Source of the DNA: Patiria pectinifera
Lineage: Eukaryota > Echinodermata > Asteroidea > Valvatida > Asterinidae
Reading direction: 5' to 3'
Assembly: GCA_029964075.1 (NCBI GenBank)
Contig: CM057142.1
Span: forward strand, 32,552,392 to 32,616,391
Length of the DNA: 64,000 bases
Made by a program: the position numbers and the translations under genes. Numbering within the stretch: position 1 is the first letter of the stretch; each line of letters starts with the position of its first letter. The notes under the pieces are model-generated. The model was given only the letters and a program-made list of their open reading frames with translations. It was not told the DNA's origin and did no database searches. Shown here piece by piece: positions 59,395-64,000 of the stretch.

Positions 59395-60030
59395 AAATCT
59401 TGCAGGTGTAAAACTAAGATTTATGCCAGTATTTATCTATTTTTTGGTGGCATTTTTTTGTGGAACTCGTGAACCAACGTTTACTTGTAACGAGAAAGTT
59501 TTTTTTCCCCGAGATATCACATACGTAGATAACATTGTAATGGAAACTATAGGCCTACAGACTAGACATGGACAATGACGATAAAACAATCGGATAAGGA
59601 AATAGGCCCCTAATTACAAACTTGAGATTCGCGTTTGTCGAGTCAAAAAAACGCAGAGTGATCGGGAAGACAACTATTTCACTAGACATTGCCCAGTTGA
59701 GTAGTAAATATTTTTGTCTGAACAGAATAAGGATCACGAAAGTTTCCAGTACAACCATTTGTTTTGTTTTGTTTCGAAGAAAAACAGCGTGCACTCTCCT
59801 GACACGCAATACACTCTATCAATCCCAGGTGTAAACTGAGAATTATGCAAGTAGCATTTTGGGGTTGCATTTTTGTGGAACTCACCAACCAGCGTTTACG
59901 TGTAGCGGTAAAGGGCTTTTTAGAGATACATGTATTTCATTTCAAAGGCAGAGAACTTTGTGATCGAAACGAGGCCAGTCGAGTTATGGACAATAGACAT
60001 TCTAACGAGGAAGCCCTTTTCGATCATGTT
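59395..60030 (+). repeat. Local duplication in the 3' flank of the metallopeptidase gene
   Basis: The sequence around CAGGTGTAAA, AAGATTTATGC and TTTTTGTGGAACTC at 59402-59475 recurs at 59825-59885. The pseudogene unit has a single version (54240-54300). One extra copy has therefore arisen in or beside the 3' UTR of the intact gene. I see no coding capacity. Confidence 0.6.
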
Positions 60031-60417
60031 CCCTGAATCTATTTTATAAATTGTAAACTGTTGAATGGGATGGTGTCAGACTATTTAAAATATATTATTA
60101 GAGTGCATTCCAAGCCTCACTTTCAATTTTCATTTTTAAATTATTCATCTGAGCAGACTGGTATTAATTTGTAATGAACTTTTATTTCATTGCTTTTATT
60201 TCTACTGGCAAGTTCCAAACAAAATTAAGAGTTTACCTCGCTTTCAATTCAATATGGCTGACTCGTGAAACAAAAAAGGCTATAACGATAAAGCAATCGA
60301 TTAGTGGAATATTACAAAAAATATTAAGAATAGTTTGTTGTTTGGTATTTTTTCGTTTTGATTTAAGGATTTACGCATTAGCGTGTCTACAATTACAGGT
60401 TATTTTATCGGCAGTGG

Positions 60418-60942
60418 TTAAAGGGAATGGACAACATTTGCTTTTGCTGCAATTTTCAGAAATAAGTGGATTTGGAGGATTAGTAATAAAAGCTAATATG
60501 GTTAAAATGACAATTTTTCACGTTTTGGGCTTGTAGATGCTGGAAAAACCAAGAAAACCAATCATGTTCTTGCGTTCTGGTTCCCTTACCCCCACTTAAG
60601 ATGAAACGGAGCAATTTATAGACTTTGGGGAACTGTAAGGTCAAAGAATCAGTCTAGCAGACTTGTACCTCTTCACAGGTGTGTAATCAATTGCAACGAA
60701 ATGCGGAATAACTAATTATGAAAATCTCGGAGCAGTTTTTGAAAAATAGTCAGTTTTCTCCAACGCTGGTCGGCCGACCAGCGTTGGAAAAATACAATTT
60801 TTCTTGAAAATGTCAGCACACCAGGAGCCACGATTTTATAGGATGCTCTAGACAGTCATTCCCTAACAATCCAGTAAGGTATTTCGTGATAATTTGATCA
60901 TTTCGTTTTGTGATGTTTGCAAATGTTGCATCTTCCCTTTAA
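60418..60942. mobile_element. 525-bp TTAAAGGG inverted-repeat element, copy 2
   Basis: It starts TTAAAGGGAATGGACAACAT and ends with an inverted match GCAAATGTTGCATCTTCCC plus TTTAA. It matches 38934-39457 along its whole length, including the internal palindrome CCAACGCTGGTCGGCCGACC. It interrupts sequence shared with the pseudogene flank (CGGCAGTGGT at 54787), so it inserted after the locus was duplicated. There is no transposase frame. Confidence 0.85.
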
Positions 60943-61215
60943 ATATAATTATATTGTTACTATACACAAATTTCCAAATTGTTATTTAACCAATAAAAGC
61001 TGCCTTGAACGTTCTCGGATGTAACAAAGAAATCAAACAACAAACATGTATTTAATTATGAAACTCTGAAATCAATTGAAAGGTACATTGGAGATCTCAA
61101 CTAGGAAACTTCAAAAAATATTAAAAGGCCTGCACATCTTATAAAACTAATTGATAATGAAGCGGATCATACCCATGTCAATTACGGGGGAAGGAATGAG
61201 GAACGGTCCTCTAGT

Positions 61216-61303
61216 AAAAGGGAAGATACAACATTTGCAAACATCAAAAAACGAAATGATAAAATTATCACAAAATATTTACTTGATTGTTAGGGAATGA
61301 CTG
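61216..61303. mobile_element. Partial inverted copy of the TTAAAGGG element
   Basis: These 88 bases are close to the reverse complement of 60853-60942 (shared words include AACATTTGCAAACATCA and GATTGTTAGGGAATGACTG). Only the terminal part is present. Confidence 0.75.
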
Positions 61304-61690
61304 GTACCATATTTCAATAGGGGCGCTGTTCAAATTCGATGATTATTAACACTAGATTACAGAATGGTGTACCGTATTTTGAACAGGCAAACATTATACC
61401 AGTATAACTTTTTTTGGGGTGTCACACAGCAGGGGGGGGGGGGTTTCCGACTTGGAATTTGTATGATTTTTTTTTATCTTGACAGAGCTGGGGGGGGGGG
61501 AGGGTTTGACCCCCAAAACCCCCCTCTAGTAAGGGCTGATGAGCTTCACAGAATCTTGTGAAGGAAGTACAGATTGACGTTTGCATTCAGCTAGCGCGCT
61601 ACGCATAATGGGCACCGAAAGCTAGTTAGTGTGACGCGTTCTACGTCACAGGTCACGCAAAATCTATCCAATGAGAGCTCAAATGGCGGC
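61300..61690. repeat. G-run-rich repeat and GAGCTTCACAGAATC repeat
   Basis: This is the partner of 49080-49440 followed directly by the partner of 50234-50345, so the two segments belong to one composite element that is split in the other locus. Confidence 0.65.
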
Positions 61691-61929
61691 CAGCCCTTAC
61701 CAGCGTCCTGTTTGCAGGGCGGGGTTACGAGCGAAGCGCTACGAGAGTCAGGCGCTCGGAATTAATACTGGATATTCATGTACTCGTTGATGGACGTAGT
61801 TACCGTACATGGAACATGTCTTGAGGCAGGTATTATGAAGCTCCATGGAAGGTGGGTAGCTGCATGAATACCACGGAACAATGATGTCAGGATAGCACAC
61901 ACTGTAGCTCACTACTAGTGTCCCAGAGA

Positions 61930-62130
61930 CTGTGCGAAACAAATCCACAAGCTTACTCGAGTGGGACTCGAACCACAACCCTGCTTACATGTTGTTAAGT
62001 GCAGACGTCAAAAACCAAATATATAGAAGTGTTCCGGGAAGCCAGATTTAGTATGACACTCAAAGCAGCATTTTACATTTTACCAGCAATATTACAGAAA
62101 TTGGTATGTAGATCAAACGTCATATGATTC
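61930..62130. repeat. Duplicated flank with a tRNA B-box-like word
   Basis: This is the partner of 55152-55360 in the upstream unit. On the minus strand it contains GGTTCGAGTCCCACTCG, a perfect polymerase III B box, but no cloverleaf or clear A box could be found. It may be the remnant of a tRNA-derived SINE. The upstream copy has a degraded version. Confidence 0.45.
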
Positions 62131-62538
62131 ATGTAAATATTACTAAACGTGGACAGCCGTTTTAACCCAAAGCTTCAAATGACAACTGTCTAGAACCAAG
62201 ACTTACATTACGCACCATATGCGGCAATACAGTGTTTAAAGAAGAAAAAACGCCACAGAAAACTGCAGTCCTAAGTCGCCCCTACAATTAAAAGTAATTA
62301 GAAATAAGTAGTATAAAATATTCACGTAGTCGTGAATAAATTCACGAACACGCAAAAAATATTCACGATCGGTTATGTCCCTTTGCAGCATGCACCGATT
62401 CAACCTCGTCCCCAGTGCTTACTTTATTTCCAACCTCGTTTCCAATAGTAAGCCCTATATAGGAAACTTTCTTCCTAGCCTGCATCCTGATTTGATACCG
62501 CAATTTGGATATTTGTTTAGGGGGGGGGGGGGATATTA

Positions 62539-63171
62539 AGAGGGCGCTGTTTCACTTTCTCTGTCTCTTTTTCGCTTTAAACGTCACAGATAAAATAGAG
62601 GGCGCCATTTCACTTTAACGGTCCCATTTTAAACTTTACAGAAATATAGAGGGCGCTATTTTACTTTAGCGGTCTCTGAGCGTTTTCGAAACGACTGGTT
62701 TTGGCTTCGTCTTTTAAGGCGACATTTTAGGCCCCGACTTCGGGGATTCCAGCTACATTTTGGTGCCTGTTATGCTTCAGGAACATTCAATTGGTTGATA
62801 TGAGGACAAAATTTGGAATAATTTCGTTTAATTTGCCTCTCAGTGATTCAGAAGTCGGAGGCGAAGCCGAAGCCGAAGCCGAAGCAAAGGTTCCGAAAAA
62901 CCCCTTTCTCACGCTTCACCTTAAAAAAAAAGTTAGATAAAATAGAGGGCGCCATTTCACTTTAATGGTCCCATTCAAACTTTACCTAAAAATAGAGGGC
63001 GCTATTTTACTTTAACGGTCTCTCTCAGCCTGCTCTCAGCTCATGCCCCGCGCCCGCTTCAAAAGGTACCGATAAATAGAGGGCGCCATTTCACTTGAAC
63101 GGTCTGAGCCACCGCCAGCTCTTCGTACTTCTGCAGATTATACAGAGGGTACCATAGCACATTAACTGGTG
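62539..63171. repeat. Array of seven AGAGGGCGC-centred motifs
   Basis: A 27-base motif of the form AGAGGGCGC(C/T)ATTT followed by (C/T)ACTTTAACGGTC starts at 62539, 62597, 62648, 62944, 62994 and 63078. A diverged seventh (AGAGGGTACCATAGCAC) is at 63144. All are in the same orientation but at uneven spacing (about 50-300 bp), so this is not a simple tandem array. AGAGGGCGC fits the core of the CTCF consensus. GCCGAA hexamers lie between motifs 3 and 4. Confidence 0.8.
62851..62886. repeat. GCCGAA hexamer repeat
   Basis: GAAGCCGAAGCCGAAGCC and related hexamers repeat about five times within the AGAGGGCGC region. Confidence 0.75.
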
Positions 63172-64000
63172 ATAGGGGTGAAGGATACGGAAAGTCGTTC
63201 TGTTCTTAAAATTCTGTTATTTTTTTTTATATTTTTTTTTAATATTGACGATTAGCATTTCCGCTCTATATTTTTAGTAGGTTTGTTATTGATATTTCTT
63301 TTCATTCCTATGTACAAGAGAATTTACCGTACCGTGAGTTGGTTGTTTTTTTCCCTTTGAAATTGGACATATCGAATCCATTTTTTAAAGGTCTAATAGT
63401 GATTTATTCGACAAGCATGCAGGCAACATTCGATCAAGTTAATTTGGTAGTTATTAAACTCCATAATCTCTATTGAACAGGACTTTAATGTAGACTTCAA
63501 TTCGGCAAGTATTTCTCAAATTTCTAGTGTTTTAGTTGCTTTCACCTTCAGCTTTGACATTTTCACGTCCACCTAGACCTACTGCAAATTAAATGTGCCT
63601 TATTGACAGACTCTGCTTTCGTTTAAAGTTTAGTTAGTCACTCAAATTACATTGTTACCATTGGCGTGCTACATGGAAATGCATTTACTAGTGTGTCCCA
63701 CGTATGTGCGTCGGGGCATGGTGTCGGGGATTGTCGCTTAAAATTTTGCCCGAGGGGTGGGGATTTTGTCACTTCAAAAGTGACAATCCCCACGTCTTTG
63801 GTGGGGCAGCCCGGGTGGGGGGAAGGGGCGGGGAAAACAATTGATTGGCGCATAATAGCCATTAGTCATAGCATAGTGCAGAAGAGAGCGACTGTATCAA
63901 CAAAATGGCGAAAAAACACCAAAAACTGTGACTAGCGCGAGTGCTGCTTTTAATGCATAGATTTCCATAACATGTTGACCATTTTCTCACTTTAGTCGCC
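63172..64000. other. Terminal stretch without a recognised gene
   Basis: It is AT-rich at 63200-63650, then a more GC-rich portion around the hairpin at 63758. Two overlapping short frames on opposite strands (63647-63935) have no family features. Confidence 0.5.
63758..63794. repeat. Hairpin GTGGGGATTTTGTCACTT
   Basis: GTGGGGATTTTGTCACTT, a CAAA loop and AGTGACAATCCCCAC form an almost perfect stem. The open frames crossing it have no recognisable product. Confidence 0.75.

Overview
This is an animal nuclear genome window with low coding density, about 95% non-coding. It has long AT-rich introns, small exons with GT/AG boundaries, a truncated non-LTR retrotransposon tail, many short inverted-repeat (MITE-type) elements, and very many short ACATGT/TACCGGTA words. 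I see no bacterial operons, CRISPR arrays, rRNA genes or complete tRNA genes. The texture fits a marine invertebrate (an echinoderm or another invertebrate deuterostome is my best guess), but no diagnostic gene fixes the taxon.

Two protein-coding genes can be supported. On the minus strand, three exons (40575-40492, 16502-16422, 3812-3753) encode the first 75 residues of a phospholipase C beta of the PLCB4/norpA class. All junctions are phase 0, and introns of about 24 kb and 12.6 kb separate the exons. The rest of the gene lies beyond base 1. A GC-richer block at about 48.5-48.8 kb with a good donor may hold its untranslated first exon.

On the plus strand, 56.0-59.3 kb holds a compact three-exon gene with a TATA box. 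It encodes a secreted zinc metallopeptidase of 358 residues: signal peptide, RFKR pro-site, HEFSH motif, then EYFAE. Both introns are phase 1. Just upstream (about 53.0-55.4 kb) is a decayed tandem copy of the same locus. Its TATA box is altered, its ATG is now ACG, a 593-bp TA-flanked inverted-repeat element sits in the signal-peptide exon, and the catalytic body is missing.

Layout: 1-3752, PLCB4 intron 3 (partial) with a LINE tail and foldbacks; 3813-16421, intron 2 with two PIF/Harbinger-like MITEs of one subfamily, one of another, and a near-perfect 480-bp inverted repeat; 16503-40491, intron 1 with several MITE families; 40.6-53 kb, 5' flank of PLCB4 and repeats; 53-62.2 kb, metallopeptidase locus and its pseudogene; 62.4-63.2 kb, repeat-derived DNA carrying seven copies of an AGAGGGCGC-centred motif; 63.2-64 kb, little recognisable. 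The two genes are divergently arranged and nothing suggests that they act together.
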